Shown: positions 1-8,703, counted from the first letter of the stretch. The stretch is 64,000 bases of DNA from UBA724 sp964008075 (GCA_964008075.1 CAXGAP010000001.1:1-64000); one strand, 5' to 3'. Program-made: numbers and translations. The notes: generated by a model from the sequence alone, not told the origin.

Positions 1-233
1 TGTCAAAAGTTTGTCAAATTACTGGTAAAAAAGCGTTGGTTGGAAACAATGTTTCACACGCGATGAATAAAACAAAGAGACGCTTTGAAGTGAATCTCAT
101 CAAGAAGCGATTCTACTTGACTGATCAAGAGAAATGGATCACGCTCAAGCTCTCAACTTCAGCTTTAAAAACCATCAACAGAAAAGGGCTTTCTGCTGTA
201 CTGAAAGAGGCAAAAGCGCAAGGCGTACTATAA
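1..233 (+). CDS. rpmB: 50S ribosomal protein bL28, missing first base
   Basis: Structural protein of the large ribosomal subunit. The reading frame enters at the window edge: bases 1-2 are the TG of the ATG start, followed by codons for SKVCQITGKKALVGNNVSHA, the standard bL28 opening, so only one base is missing. The full protein has about 78 residues, normal for the family. It is followed after 10 bases by rpmG and then DUF4295, a gene trio typical of Bacteroidota. A TTG at base 36 is an internal Leu codon and not the start. Confidence 0.97.
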   Translation, partial: SKVCQITGKKALVGNNVSHAMNKTKRRFEVNLIKKRFYLTDQEKWITLKLSTSALKTINRKGLSAVLKEAKAQGVL

Positions 234-243
234 ATCTATTGTT

Positions 244-426
244 ATGGCCAAGAAAGGAAACAGAGTTCAAGTAATATTAGAATGTACAGAGCACAAAGAC
301 TCGGGTCTTGCAGGTACTTCACGATATGTCACAACTAAGAATAAGAAAAATTCACCTGATCGTATTGAGTTAAAAAAATTCAACCCCATCCTAAAAAAAA
401 TGACTGTTCACAAAGAAATTAAATAG
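244..426 (+). CDS. rpmG: 50S ribosomal protein bL33
   Basis: Small basic protein of the large ribosomal subunit, 60 residues, beginning MAKKGNRVQVILECTEHKDS. It has the family features, including the GTSRYVTTKNKKN stretch and the lysine-rich C-terminus. Only one Cys is visible, so it appears to be the zinc-free form that lacks the two CxxC pairs. It lies 10 bases after rpmB and 2 bases before the DUF4295 gene, so the three are probably cotranscribed. Confidence 0.97.
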   Translation: MAKKGNRVQVILECTEHKDSGLAGTSRYVTTKNKKNSPDRIELKKFNPILKKMTVHKEIK

Positions 427-428
427 AC

Positions 429-581
429 ATGGCAAAGAAAACAGTAGCAACTTTACAGACTTCATCGAAGCGATTGACCAAAGCCATTAAAATGGTGAAA
501 AGTGAAAAATCTGGGTCATACACCTTTGTTGAGTCAACGATGCTTCCCGAACAAGTGAACGAATGGTTGTCTAAAAAATAG
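429..581 (+). CDS. DUF4295 small basic protein
   Basis: A 50-residue lysine-rich protein (starts MAKKTVATLQTSSKRLTKAI, ends NEWLSKK). It matches the DUF4295 family, which to my knowledge is restricted to Bacteroidota and found almost always directly after rpmB-rpmG. The ATG lies 2 bases after the rpmG stop, so translation is probably coupled. Basic composition, small size and fixed ribosomal context suggest a ribosome-associated role, but this is inference. A hairpin terminator follows 24 bases after the stop, making it the last gene of the transcript. Confidence 0.9.
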   Translation: MAKKTVATLQTSSKRLTKAIKMVKSEKSGSYTFVESTMLPEQVNEWLSKK

Positions 582-604
582 TCTAAATCACAAATGAATT
601 TAAT

Positions 605-627
605 AGCCACTTTATGTGGCTTTTTTT
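605..627 (+). terminator. Rho-independent terminator after rpmB-rpmG-DUF4295
   Basis: Perfect 6-bp stem AGCCAC (605-610) / GTGGCT (616-621) with a TTTAT loop, followed by a T tract to base 627. It separates the ribosomal genes from ftsY. It also argues against reading ftsY from the in-frame ATG at 594, which would put the hairpin inside the gene. Confidence 0.8.
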
Positions 628-653
628 ATTTCTTACATTTACAAAAAACAGGA

Positions 654-1574
654 ATGGGAATTTTTAAACGTTTTTTTTCCAAAGAGAAATTAGATAAAGG
701 GCTCGAGTCATCAAAGCAGTCGATTTTAAATAAAATTGGTAAAGCTGTTGCTGGCAAAAGTACTGTCGATGCAAGTGTGTTGGATCAACTCGAAGAAGCC
801 CTTATAAGTGCAGATATTGGCGTAGATACGACTCTAAAGATTATTGATTTACTAGAGAAAAGAGTAGCTAAGGATAAATACATGAACGCCAAAGAGCTTC
901 AAAGTATTCTGCGAGAAGAAATCACCAGCTTGTTGGAGCTACATCACGAAACCCAAACAGATGTGAAGCCTAAAGTCACCTTGGTTGTAGGGGTCAATGG
1001 CGTTGGTAAAACCACTACGATTGGAAAGCTTGCCCATCTTTATAAATCCACTGGTCTGCAAGTACTTTTGGGTGCAGCAGACACCTTTCGTGCAGCAGCA
1101 GTTGACCAGTTAAGTATGTGGTCTGATCGGGTTGGTGTTCAAATCGTAAAGCAAAAGATGGGTAGCGACCCTGCTTCGGTGGCCTACGATGCAGTCCAGT
1201 CTGGACTTTCACAAGGAGTTGACCACGTGATTATCGATACTGCTGGACGACTGCACAACAAGGTAAATTTGATGAATGAATTGGCAAAAATAAAGAGGAT
1301 CATTCAAAAATCAATTCCTGAAGCACCACATGAAGTTTTATTGGTTCTCGATGGCTCTACAGGACAAAACGCCTTCGAACAAGCACGTCAATTTGCACAG
1401 GCAACAGATATCACAGCACTAGCAATAACAAAACTTGATGGCACAGCCAAAGGAGGTGTGGTGTTGGGTATTTCAGACCAAATGCAAGTTCCTGTCAAAT
1501 ACATTGGGGTTGGCGAGGGGATGGAAGACCTACAAGAGTTTAACCCAAAAGAATTTGTAGATTCTCTTCTTTAA
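654..1574 (+). CDS. ftsY: Signal recognition particle receptor FtsY
   Basis: SRP receptor GTPase at the inner face of the membrane; it docks SRP-ribosome complexes for cotranslational insertion. With the ATG at 654 it has 306 residues: a short charged N-terminus, a helical N domain, and the NG GTPase with G1 loop GVNGVGKTT (about residues 113-121), DTFRAAAVDQL, the DTAGR G3 motif and TKLDGTAKGG. An in-frame ATG at 594 would add 20 residues across the upstream terminator, so it was rejected; MGIFKRFF is the usual opening. A weak TAnnTTTA-like box lies near 634-641. rimO follows after 7 bases. Confidence 0.95.
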   Translation: MGIFKRFFSKEKLDKGLESSKQSILNKIGKAVAGKSTVDASVLDQLEEALISADIGVDTTLKIIDLLEKRVAKDKYMNAKELQSILREEITSLLELHHETQTDVKPKVTLVVGVNGVGKTTTIGKLAHLYKSTGLQVLLGAADTFRAAAVDQLSMWSDRVGVQIVKQKMGSDPASVAYDAVQSGLSQGVDHVIIDTAGRLHNKVNLMNELAKIKRIIQKSIPEAPHEVLLVLDGSTGQNAFEQARQFAQATDITALAITKLDGTAKGGVVLGISDQMQVPVKYIGVGEGMEDLQEFNPKEFVDSLL

Positions 1575-1581
1575 TAAACAT

Positions 1582-2889
1582 ATGCGAACAAAATCTTTTA
1601 AAAAAAACACCATTAATGTAGTGACTTTGGGTTGCTCAAAGAACATCTATGACTCTGAAGTCTTGATGGGGCAACTAAAAGCTAACGACAAACAAGTCGT
1701 TCATGAAAAAGAGGGGAATATCGTAGTGGTCAATACTTGTGGGTTTATCGACAATGCTAAAGAAGAATCGGTACAAACCATTCTCAATTTTGCCAAAAAA
1801 AAGGAAGAGGGATCAATCGATAAATTATTTGTAACAGGGTGCTTGAGTGAACGTTATAAAGACGATTTAGAACAAGAAATCCCAGAAGTTGATCAATTTT
1901 TTGGCACAACAGATCTGCCTATTCTACTCAAAGCATTAGGAGCAAATTACAAACATGAATTGATCGGCGAACGTCTCACAACGACTCCCAAGCACTATGC
2001 CTTTCTCAAAATTTCGGAGGGTTGCGATCGACCTTGCTCATTTTGTGCCATTCCACTGATGAGGGGTAAACATCGCTCAACCCCAATTGAAGACTTGCTT
2101 AAAGAAGCCAAAAAACTTGCAGCAGATGGAGTGAAAGAGTTGATTTTGATTGCACAAGATCTCACCTATTATGGGCTTGATTTGTATAAAAAGCGACTAC
2201 TGGCTGATTTGTTGCGACATCTTGTCACAGTAGATGGTATTGAATGGATTCGCTTGCACTACGCCTTTCCAACTGGTTTCCCAGAAGAAGTGCTCAACGT
2301 GATTCGAGACGAACCCAAAGTCTGTCAGTATATCGATATACCTTTACAGCACATTTCTGATAAAATTTTAAAATCAATGCGTCGTGGAACAACCTTTGAA
2401 AAAACCAATGCCTTGCTGAGTGCATGCAAACAACGTGTACCCAATATTGCCTTACGAACGACCTTGATTGTAGGCTACCCTGGCGAAACGCAAGAAGACT
2501 TTGAACTTCTCAAAAAATGGGTTTCAGATAAACGCTTTGATCGATTGGGTTGTTTCACCTATAGTCATGAGGAAAATACCCATGCTTTTCAGTTGGTCGA
2601 TGATGTGCCTGCTGAAATCAAGCAAGAGCGTGCCAATGAAATTATGGCGATACAGTCTAAAATATCTTGGGAAAAAAATCAAAATCTGATTGGTAAAACA
2701 CTTCGTTGTTTGATTGATAGAAAAGAAGGGAATTATTATATCGGTCGTTCGGAGTATGATTCACCAGATGTGGATAACGAAATACGTATTGATGCAAAGG
2801 AACATTATTTGCGTATTGGGGATTTTACTGAAGTAATCATTGAACAAGCAGAGGATTTTGACCTTTATGCAAAACCAATCGAACGCTAG
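1582..2889 (+). CDS. rimO: Ribosomal protein uS12 methylthiotransferase RimO
   Basis: Radical-SAM enzyme that adds a methylthio group to the conserved Asp of ribosomal protein uS12. The 435 residues show the three parts of the family: an N-terminal domain with its own cluster cysteines (LGCSKN, VVNTCGF, TGCLSE), the radical-SAM CxxxCxxC motif in GCDRPCSFC near residue 150, and a C-terminal TRAM domain. The sequence TLGCSKNIYDSE favours RimO over MiaB. It is separated from ftsY by 7 bases and is probably cotranscribed with it. Confidence 0.95.
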   Translation: MRTKSFKKNTINVVTLGCSKNIYDSEVLMGQLKANDKQVVHEKEGNIVVVNTCGFIDNAKEESVQTILNFAKKKEEGSIDKLFVTGCLSERYKDDLEQEIPEVDQFFGTTDLPILLKALGANYKHELIGERLTTTPKHYAFLKISEGCDRPCSFCAIPLMRGKHRSTPIEDLLKEAKKLAADGVKELILIAQDLTYYGLDLYKKRLLADLLRHLVTVDGIEWIRLHYAFPTGFPEEVLNVIRDEPKVCQYIDIPLQHISDKILKSMRRGTTFEKTNALLSACKQRVPNIALRTTLIVGYPGETQEDFELLKKWVSDKRFDRLGCFTYSHEENTHAFQLVDDVPAEIKQERANEIMAIQSKISWEKNQNLIGKTLRCLIDRKEGNYYIGRSEYDSPDVDNEIRIDAKEHYLRIGDFTEVIIEQAEDFDLYAKPIER

Positions 2890-2965
2890 TTTGGTGATGT
2901 TTTTCATGGAATAAAAGCATTTGACTCCTTTTTTTACTTCTTAATTTTACTGTACCTTTATACAC

Positions 2966-4336
2966 ATGTCAAATAAGCCCAACACACCCAAGGGTATGCG
3001 GGATTTCTTACCGCATGAAGTGATACGTCGCAACTATATCATGGATGTGATAAAAACACAATTTGAATGCTTTGGATTTTTACCAATCGAGACACCCTCT
3101 ATGGAGCGACGAGACCTCTTGCTTGGTAAATATGGAGATGAGGGAGACCGACTGGTATTTAAGGTTCTTAACTCTGGCGAAAAAGTAAAAAAAGCAGATC
3201 TAGATGCTTTGGAAAAGGGTGAGTTATCACGTTTTGGCAATTCAATAGCTGAGAAGGCAATGCGCTATGACCTTACTGTTCCACTTGCTCGGTTTGTTGT
3301 TCAACACCAAAACGAATTAAGTTTTCCATTTAAGCGGTATCAAATGCAGCCAGTTTGGCGTGCTGATCGTCCACAACATGGACGTTTTCAAGAGTTTATT
3401 CAGTGTGATGCCGATTCCATTGGCTCTGACAGCATACTTCTCGAACTAGAGTTTATACAAATGATTGATGCAGTTTTTTCAGGCTTAAATCTTCAGGGCT
3501 GCACCTTACGCGTCAATCATCGAAAATTGTTAGAGGCCATTTCAAGAAAATCTGGAGCTGAGGATCAAACAGCAACTTTTCTTACAATAATCGATAAGCT
3601 TGATAAAGTGGGTTGGGATGAGGTTCAGCAACTGCTAGCACAAGCTGGGTTTGACAATCAATTGATCAATACAGTTCAAGAAGCATTACAAGGCAAATCA
3701 AATGCAGACCAATTAGAAGTCCTGAAGCAGTTCCTAAAAGATGATCCCTCAGATGGCACTTCATTTGATGACCTAAACTTTTTGTTTTTAAACATGGGGA
3801 AAATATCTTCTTTGGATGTTGTTTTTGATTGGACACTTGCCAGAGGATTGGATTATTATACAGGTACAATATTTGAAATTTCGGCACCAAAAAGTGTATC
3901 CCTTGGATCGATTGGGGCTGGGGGTCGATATGATAACTTAACAGGTATGTTTGGAATGAAAGGTACGAGTGGCATTGGTATTTCATTTGGCTTAGATCGC
4001 ATCGAATTGGTTCTTTCCGAGCTCGATTTGTTCCCACCTGAAATTCATACTTCGATTGACTTATTCGTTGTACATTTCAATATGAAAATGATGACAGCTC
4101 TGCTGCCCTACATTAAGGAGTTGAGGAGAAGCGGTAAGCGGGTGTATGTGTACCCAACTGCTGATCGTCTAAAAAAGCAATTGGGTATGGCAAACCAACT
4201 CAACACACCATTTGCGCTCATTATGGGTGAAGATGAATGGAAAGAAAAAAAATGTATTGTAAAAAATTTAGATTCAGGCAATCAATCATTGCTTAAACTT
4301 GAAAGTTTAAACTGGGATGCTTTGCAAAGCTGCTAA
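2966..4336 (+). CDS. hisS: Histidine-tRNA ligase
   Basis: Class II aminoacyl-tRNA synthetase charging tRNA-His, 456 residues. Visible motifs are the N-terminal PKGMRDFLPHE, motif 2 around PVWRADRPQHGRFQEF (about residues 128-143), the histidine-specific GLDYYTGTIFE (about 294-304), and the motif 3 region GIGISFGLDRIE. The C-terminal anticodon-binding domain starts near residue 355. The 76-base gap after rimO is T-rich and may hold its own promoter (TTG near 2919, TACCTTTA near 2953), a weak match. Its 3' end may overlap a broken gene on the other strand. Confidence 0.96.
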   Translation: MSNKPNTPKGMRDFLPHEVIRRNYIMDVIKTQFECFGFLPIETPSMERRDLLLGKYGDEGDRLVFKVLNSGEKVKKADLDALEKGELSRFGNSIAEKAMRYDLTVPLARFVVQHQNELSFPFKRYQMQPVWRADRPQHGRFQEFIQCDADSIGSDSILLELEFIQMIDAVFSGLNLQGCTLRVNHRKLLEAISRKSGAEDQTATFLTIIDKLDKVGWDEVQQLLAQAGFDNQLINTVQEALQGKSNADQLEVLKQFLKDDPSDGTSFDDLNFLFLNMGKISSLDVVFDWTLARGLDYYTGTIFEISAPKSVSLGSIGAGGRYDNLTGMFGMKGTSGIGISFGLDRIELVLSELDLFPPEIHTSIDLFVVHFNMKMMTALLPYIKELRRSGKRVYVYPTADRLKKQLGMANQLNTPFALIMGEDEWKEKKCIVKNLDSGNQSLLKLESLNWDALQSC

Positions 4337-4656
4337 GAATTATTGTCTTTTTTGTTTTTCTTAGTTTAAAAATGCCCAATAATTCGGCAGAAATTTTTTT
4401 AGTCTCTATTTCCGATTCACTTTCATTGCCAAAAAGAATCCATTCCACAGAACAATTAGAAAGTGGGCATGAATTTTTTTAATAACTTAGAGCTAAATCG
4501 GTGACTTTTACCTAGAGAAGTAGAGATTGAATTTCTACCATATCCTATGACACGTTCAAAAGCAGAAATTGAAAGTCTTTCAACTTCAATTATGTTTTCG
4601 ATTTTTTTTGTATTCCTGAAATTATTTGAATGTTTCGTTTTAAAACATACATTCAC
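4293..4656 (-). pseudogene. Frameshifted XRE/Cro-like helix-turn-helix protein
   Basis: This fills most of the otherwise gene-free 4337-4735 stretch. From an ATG at 4656 the first frame reads through an HTH-like segment (IENIIEVERLSISAFERVIG, then YGRNSISTSLG) and stops after 66 residues. The next frame continues with SVEWILFGNESESEIETKK, which resembles the usual ending (PxxxxEWLLtGeG) of small phage-repressor-like regulators in Flavobacteriia. The switch falls at a run of seven A on the coding strand (T run 4474-4480). Dropping one A joins both halves into one frame of about 120 codons that ends inside the hisS 3' end. It could be a real pseudogene or a homopolymer sequencing error. The remaining 4657-4735 is AT-rich with no visible element. 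Confidence 0.5.
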
Positions 4657-4735
4657 ATAATTTCAGCATTTTATTTTAAGTTGAAAACAAAATGATATGT
4701 CAAAAATAAAAAATTCAATTCTCTTTAAAGCTAGT

Positions 4736-5752
4736 TTAATTTCCTCTATATTTTTTTTCCCATTGCCATGCTGAGAACAAAGCTTCTTCAAGTGTTTTCG
4801 AAGATTTCCAGCCAAGTGTATGATTTACTTTTGACGTATCTGCATAGATAATTCCAACATCGCCTTTTCTTCGATCACCAATAGAGTATTTTAAAGTCAA
4901 ACCTGTTACACTTTCGAATGTAGTGATAATATCCAATACCGAATTTCCATTTCCAGTACCAACATTAAACACATCAAACACATTAGTTTTTTTGATTTTT
5001 TCAAGATAATTCAGCGCACTCACATGAGCTTCAGCCAAGTCTTCCACATGTATATAGTCACGAACGCATGTGCCGTCTTTAGTTGGGTAATCATTTCCAA
5101 AAACAGTAATTGGTCCTCGAATTCCTGCAGCTGATTGAGTGATAAATGGAACAAGATTTTGTGGAACACCTAGAGGAATTTCTCCAATTTCTACTGATGA
5201 ATGTGTACCAATGGGATTGAAGTATCGTAAAGCAATTACAGGTATTAATTCATTTACTTTTGTAAGATCTGACAAGATTTCTTCACAAATTTGTTTGGTG
5301 TTTCCGTAGGGAGATAAGGCTGGTTTACTAGGCTCATTTTCAGTGATCGGAAGTATTTTTGGCTCGCCATACACTGTACAAGATGAGCTAAAAATTAAGG
5401 GAATCTTACGTTTTTGAGCCTTTACAACACTCAGCAGATTGATTAAGGAAGTGAGGTTGTTGTCATAATAGGAGAGTGGTCTCTCAACACTTTCCTCTAC
5501 TGCTTTGGAGGCAGCGAAGTGGATGATACCTTTGATTTCATGATCCTTAAAAACTTTCTTAACCTTTACATTGTTTTTTAAGTCAACTTGTTCAAAAATT
5601 GGTCTCTTTCCACAAGCTTTTTCAATGCCATCAAGGACATCAATTGTGGAGTTAGATAAGTCATCAACAATCACAACTGTGTAATTGTTTTCTAACAATG
5701 ATACGACTGTATGAGCACCAATATATCCGAGACCGCCAGTGACTAAAATCAT
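4736..5752 (-). CDS. galE: UDP-glucose 4-epimerase
   Basis: Interconverts UDP-glucose and UDP-galactose with tightly bound NAD, feeding surface polysaccharide synthesis. The 338 residues match the family length. The N-terminal Rossmann motif is GGLGYIGAHT. The catalytic set is visible as SSSCTVYG with the YGNTK (YxxxK) motif about 25 residues later, followed by the sugar-binding region RYFNPIGTH and GTCVRDYIHVEDLA. tRNA-Met lies 14 bases upstream on the same strand with a strong promoter before it, so galE may be read from the tRNA transcript. Confidence 0.95.
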   Translation of the reverse strand: MILVTGGLGYIGAHTVVSLLENNYTVVIVDDLSNSTIDVLDGIEKACGKRPIFEQVDLKNNVKVKKVFKDHEIKGIIHFAASKAVEESVERPLSYYDNNLTSLINLLSVVKAQKRKIPLIFSSSCTVYGEPKILPITENEPSKPALSPYGNTKQICEEILSDLTKVNELIPVIALRYFNPIGTHSSVEIGEIPLGVPQNLVPFITQSAAGIRGPITVFGNDYPTKDGTCVRDYIHVEDLAEAHVSALNYLEKIKKTNVFDVFNVGTGNGNSVLDIITTFESVTGLTLKYSIGDRRKGDVGIIYADTSKVNHTLGWKSSKTLEEALFSAWQWEKKYRGN

Positions 5753-5766
5753 GAAGAAAAAAAGTG

Positions 5767-5840
5767 TAGCGAGGGGGAGACTTGAACTCCCGACCTCCGG
5801 GTTATGAATCCGACGCTCTAACCACCTGAGCTACCTCGCC
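5767..5840 (-). tRNA. tRNA-Met (CAT)
   Basis: A 74-base cloverleaf on the minus strand. The acceptor stem is GGCGAGG with CCTCGCT, the D arm GCTC/GAGC, the anticodon loop TTCATAA giving CAT, and the T arm carries GTTCAAGTC. The anticodon-stem closing pair is an A-C mismatch. The GGCGAGG start separates it from initiator tRNA. Elongator Met is the likely identity; a lysidine-modified tRNA-Ile cannot be fully excluded from sequence alone. CCA is not encoded. Confidence 0.93.
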
Positions 5841-5851
5841 ATAGTCGACTG

Positions 5852-5882
5852 CAAATATAGAGGGTTTTGTATCAGATGTCAA
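5852..5882 (-). promoter_or_regulatory. Promoter for tRNA-Met (and perhaps galE)
   Basis: On the minus strand a TTG (5882-5880) is followed after 20 bases by TATATTTG (5859-5852), an exact match to the Bacteroidota -33/-7 consensus TTG...TAnnTTTG. The tRNA begins 11 bases downstream. The same architecture precedes the tRNA-Lys pair. Confidence 0.75.
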
Positions 5883-5956
5883 ACTATATTTTTATGAATA
5901 AATTTTTGTGCAACCAAAAAAGATATTATATTGGTTTTTTGATAAAAATAATATCC

Positions 5957-6343
5957 GTGAAAAATCAATTTGAGATTGAATTTGTAATTAAGTCATCACC
6001 ACAATTGCTTTACCAATACCTTTTTACCCCTTCTGGTTTATCTGAGTGGTTTGCTGATAATGTAAACTCACGCTCTGAAAAATATGAGTTTTTCTGGGAT
6101 GATTCCAGCGAGGAAGCTATGCTTATTAAAAACAAACAAAATGATTTTGTTCGCTATCAATGGTTAACCGATGAAGACGACTACGATAAGTACTACTTTG
6201 AAATGTGCATTCAAGTCGATGAAATCACCAAAGATGTTTCTCTTATTATTTCTGATTTTGCCGATGAAGACGAGTTGGAAGAGTCTAAAATGTTTTGGGA
6301 GAATCAAATTTCAAACCTCAAACAAGTTTTGGGCTCTGCTTGA
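5957..6343 (+). CDS. START-like domain protein
   Basis: A 128-residue protein of the START/AHSA1-like helix-grip fold as seen across Bacteroidota (FEIEFVIKSSPQLLYQYLFT, then PSGLSEWFADNV, and an acidic tail DEDELEESKMFWENQISNLK). The fold binds hydrophobic ligands, but no ligand is known for this branch. I chose GTG at 5957 because the conserved region starts at KNQFEIEF; upstream in-frame residues are low-complexity and family members start here. Its TGA overlaps the ATG of the aminotransferase by one base, so the two are translationally coupled. Confidence 0.8.
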   Translation: MKNQFEIEFVIKSSPQLLYQYLFTPSGLSEWFADNVNSRSEKYEFFWDDSSEEAMLIKNKQNDFVRYQWLTDEDDYDKYYFEMCIQVDEITKDVSLIISDFADEDELEESKMFWENQISNLKQVLGSA

Positions 6344-7182
6344 TGGTTAACTTCAACGGAAATCTTGTACAACCTTCCGAATCTGTCCTTCCCTTTTTTA
6401 ATCGAGGGTTCTCTTATGGTGATGCAGTTTTTGAGACTGTCAAAGCAGTGGGTGATAAATTGATTTTTTGGGAAGATCACTACTTCCGTCTTATGGCTAG
6501 TATGCGATTGCTTCGAATGGAGATTCCAATGACTTTCACTCCAGAGTATTTTGTTGACCAATGCAATAATTTGATCGAATCACAACCAGCAAGCGCTGCT
6601 GCATGGCGTCTGCGCTTAACCTGTTATCGCGACAGTGCTGGGCGATATACCCCAGATGAAAATAAAGTCTCATTTGTTATTTCCTGTGAGCCTTTAGAAC
6701 AATCTATCTTTTCGAGCAAAGTGCCTAATTATAGAGTTGATTTGTATAAAGATCACTATGTGCAGCTAGCAATGCTATCCAATCTCAAAACAAACAATAA
6801 AATTCTCAATGTTCTTGCTTCGATTTTTGCCAAAGAGAATGACTTGGATAACTGTATTTTGGTGAATGACAACAAAGAAGTTGTTGAAGCACTTCAATCA
6901 AATATTTTTTTACTTTTTGGCAACGAAATTCATACACCCCCTTTAACATCAGGTTGTTTGGATGGCATCATCAGAAAACAACTCATTCGTATGGCTAATG
7001 AACTAGACATCAGTTGTATAGAAACAAAAGTGAACCCTTTCGATCTACAAAAAGCTGACGAACTCTGGCTCACCAATAGTATTCAAGGAATTCGAGCAGT
7101 GACCAATTATAGAAGAAAAGAGTATCAATCAAAAAAGTATGAGCAAGCTGTAGGTCTTCTCAATGAAAAAGCACTAGTTTAA
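6343..7182 (+). CDS. Class IV aminotransferase (PabC/BCAT-like)
   Basis: PLP-dependent fold-type IV enzyme of 279 residues. Visible family signs are FFNRGFSYGDAVFETVKA near the N-terminus, the LKTNNK segment holding the likely Schiff-base lysine, VNDNKEVVEALQSNIFLLF, and LTSGCLDGIIRKQLI near the PLP phosphate site. The family covers branched-chain aminotransferases, D-amino-acid transaminases and 4-amino-4-deoxychorismate lyase (PabC). Its size and the motif pattern favour a PabC-like lyase, but substrate cannot be settled here. Its ATG overlaps the preceding TGA, and its 3' end overlaps the convergent yqgE by 9 bases. Confidence 0.82.
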   Translation: MVNFNGNLVQPSESVLPFFNRGFSYGDAVFETVKAVGDKLIFWEDHYFRLMASMRLLRMEIPMTFTPEYFVDQCNNLIESQPASAAAWRLRLTCYRDSAGRYTPDENKVSFVISCEPLEQSIFSSKVPNYRVDLYKDHYVQLAMLSNLKTNNKILNVLASIFAKENDLDNCILVNDNKEVVEALQSNIFLLFGNEIHTPPLTSGCLDGIIRKQLIRMANELDISCIETKVNPFDLQKADELWLTNSIQGIRAVTNYRRKEYQSKKYEQAVGLLNEKALV

Positions 7183-7731
7183 ATGTGGATGACTGGGTGA
7201 ATTGGCCCAGATGGCGTAATGCCCACCCAGCTTAATCATTTTGGACTTCCAAAACGAAGCATCGTTTGAAGAAGAAATATTGGCTTTTTTATCATCATCC
7301 AAAACAATCCATGTTTTGCGTTTGACTTCCTCCTTGAGCTGATCAGAACTCCAGCCAGAGTAACCCAAAAAAAACTTGATATCAGTACTTGACAGTTCAC
7401 CATTATTAATCATGTTCTTAATCACATCAAAATCACCTCCCCAAAAAAGATTTTCAGATATGGATTTTGAGTTGGGAATGCAGTCGCTTCGATTGTGAAT
7501 ATAATACAACTGATCTTGGTCAACAGGTCCTCCTTCAAATACAGAAAAGTGTTGAGAAATTTCGGGAACAAATGTGCTCAAATCATGCGCCATTGGCTTG
7601 TTTAAAATAAAACCAACGGATCCCTCATTGTTGTGGTCTGCCAACAAGATGACTGCACGAGTAAATGAAAAGTCTCCAATAATTGATGGATCAGCAACAA
7701 GTAACTTTCCATTTGAAAGGTTCGTATTCAT
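7174..7731 (-). CDS. YqgE/AlgH family protein
   Basis: A 185-residue member of the UPF0301 family. It shows the hallmark N-terminal sequence LLVADPSIIGDFSFTRAVIL with EGSVGFILNKPM, then VFEGGPVDQDQLYYIH and FLGYSGWSSDQLKEE. The biochemical role is not established; AlgH was once linked to alginate regulation in Pseudomonas. It lies 21 bases downstream of fmt on the same strand and is likely the last gene of a recQ-fmt transcript. It overlaps the convergent aminotransferase by 9 bases. Confidence 0.9.
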   Translation of the reverse strand: MNTNLSNGKLLVADPSIIGDFSFTRAVILLADHNNEGSVGFILNKPMAHDLSTFVPEISQHFSVFEGGPVDQDQLYYIHNRSDCIPNSKSISENLFWGGDFDVIKNMINNGELSSTDIKFFLGYSGWSSDQLKEEVKRKTWIVLDDDKKANISSSNDASFWKSKMIKLGGHYAIWANSPSHPHLN

Positions 7732-7752
7732 TTCAACAATTTACAACTTTTT

Positions 7753-8703
7753 TTATGGATTTTCGAAATATGCCTTGTCGTTCATTTCATATCCGTTGAG
7801 TAGTTCAAAATCGCTCATTGGTTTTTTATTTTGAAGTTGAAGTTTTTTGATATGAATGTTTCCATTTTGCACAGAAACCATGAGTTTTCGGTTTACAATA
7901 AAAACTTTACCAGGCTGATGCATTTGTTTCCCCTCAAAAAAATCGACTTGATGAATTTTGCAGTAGGTTGATGTACCATTGTTCTGAAGGCTTGTCCATG
8001 CGCAAGGGTAGGGCTGTAATCCTCTGACGAACCTTTCAATTACTTTCCCATCTACATTCCATTGCAGTTGGGTGTTTTCTCGTTTTAATTTAGGGGCAAG
8101 ATGCTCTTCAGTTTTTGGTTGAGGAATGGTATTAACTTTCCCAGCTGCGATAGATTGAAGCGTTTCAAGAACTAAATCAGCACCCAGACTTTCCAACCTA
8201 TTGCTAAGGTTTCCTGTATTTTCATCAGGCAAAATCGTTGTTTGCTTTTGTGCGATAATTTCTCCTGTATCGATTTGTTCATTAATAAAAAACGTAGTTA
8301 CGCCTGTTTCCTCTTCTCCATTGATAATTGCCCAATGGATAGGGGCAGCACCACGATACTTGGGTAATAGAGAAGCGTGCAAATTAAATGAGCCTTTTGA
8401 AGGGATAGACCAAACTTCTTTTGGGAGCATTCGAAAAGCAACGACCACAAACACATCTGCATTATGTTCTTTTAACTCGGAAACAAATGACTCATCTTTT
8501 AAGTTGGGGGGCTGTAAAATGGGTAGATTATTCTCAGTACAAAAAAACTTGATAGGGGATGCAGTCAACTGTTTTCCTCTGCCAGATTTTTTGTCTGGTG
8601 CAGTGACAACAGCAATCACTTCGTGTTCGCTATCAAGAATCTTTTGCAAAGGTGATATTGCAAAAGCTGGTGTTCCCATATATATGATTCGAAGTGGTTT
8701 CAT
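7753..8703 (-). CDS. fmt: Methionyl-tRNA formyltransferase
   Basis: Formylates initiator Met-tRNA using 10-formyltetrahydrofolate. The 316 residues fit the family. The catalytic core is visible: IYMGTPAFA at the N-terminus, then NLHASLLPKYRGAAPIHWAI carrying the Asn/His pair, and GVTTFFINEQIDTGEII with the catalytic Asp. The C-terminal tRNA-binding domain follows (RENTQLQWN, VRGLQPYPCAW). The ATG overlaps the recQ stop by 4 bases (ATGA), so the two are coupled. Confidence 0.96.
   Translation of the reverse strand: MKPLRIIYMGTPAFAISPLQKILDSEHEVIAVVTAPDKKSGRGKQLTASPIKFFCTENNLPILQPPNLKDESFVSELKEHNADVFVVVAFRMLPKEVWSIPSKGSFNLHASLLPKYRGAAPIHWAIINGEEETGVTTFFINEQIDTGEIIAQKQTTILPDENTGNLSNRLESLGADLVLETLQSIAAGKVNTIPQPKTEEHLAPKLKRENTQLQWNVDGKVIERFVRGLQPYPCAWTSLQNNGTSTYCKIHQVDFFEGKQMHQPGKVFIVNRKLMVSVQNGNIHIKKLQLQNKKPMSDFELLNGYEMNDKAYFENP

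Noticed and set aside
594..653. Longer FtsY N-terminus from ATG 594
   Set aside because: It would translate through a clear hairpin-plus-T-tract terminator at 605-627 and adds residues unlike any FtsY; ATG 654 gives the typical start.
3666..4037. 123-codon open frame opposite hisS
   Set aside because: Antisense to a strongly conserved gene, with no recognisable motif and no promoter.
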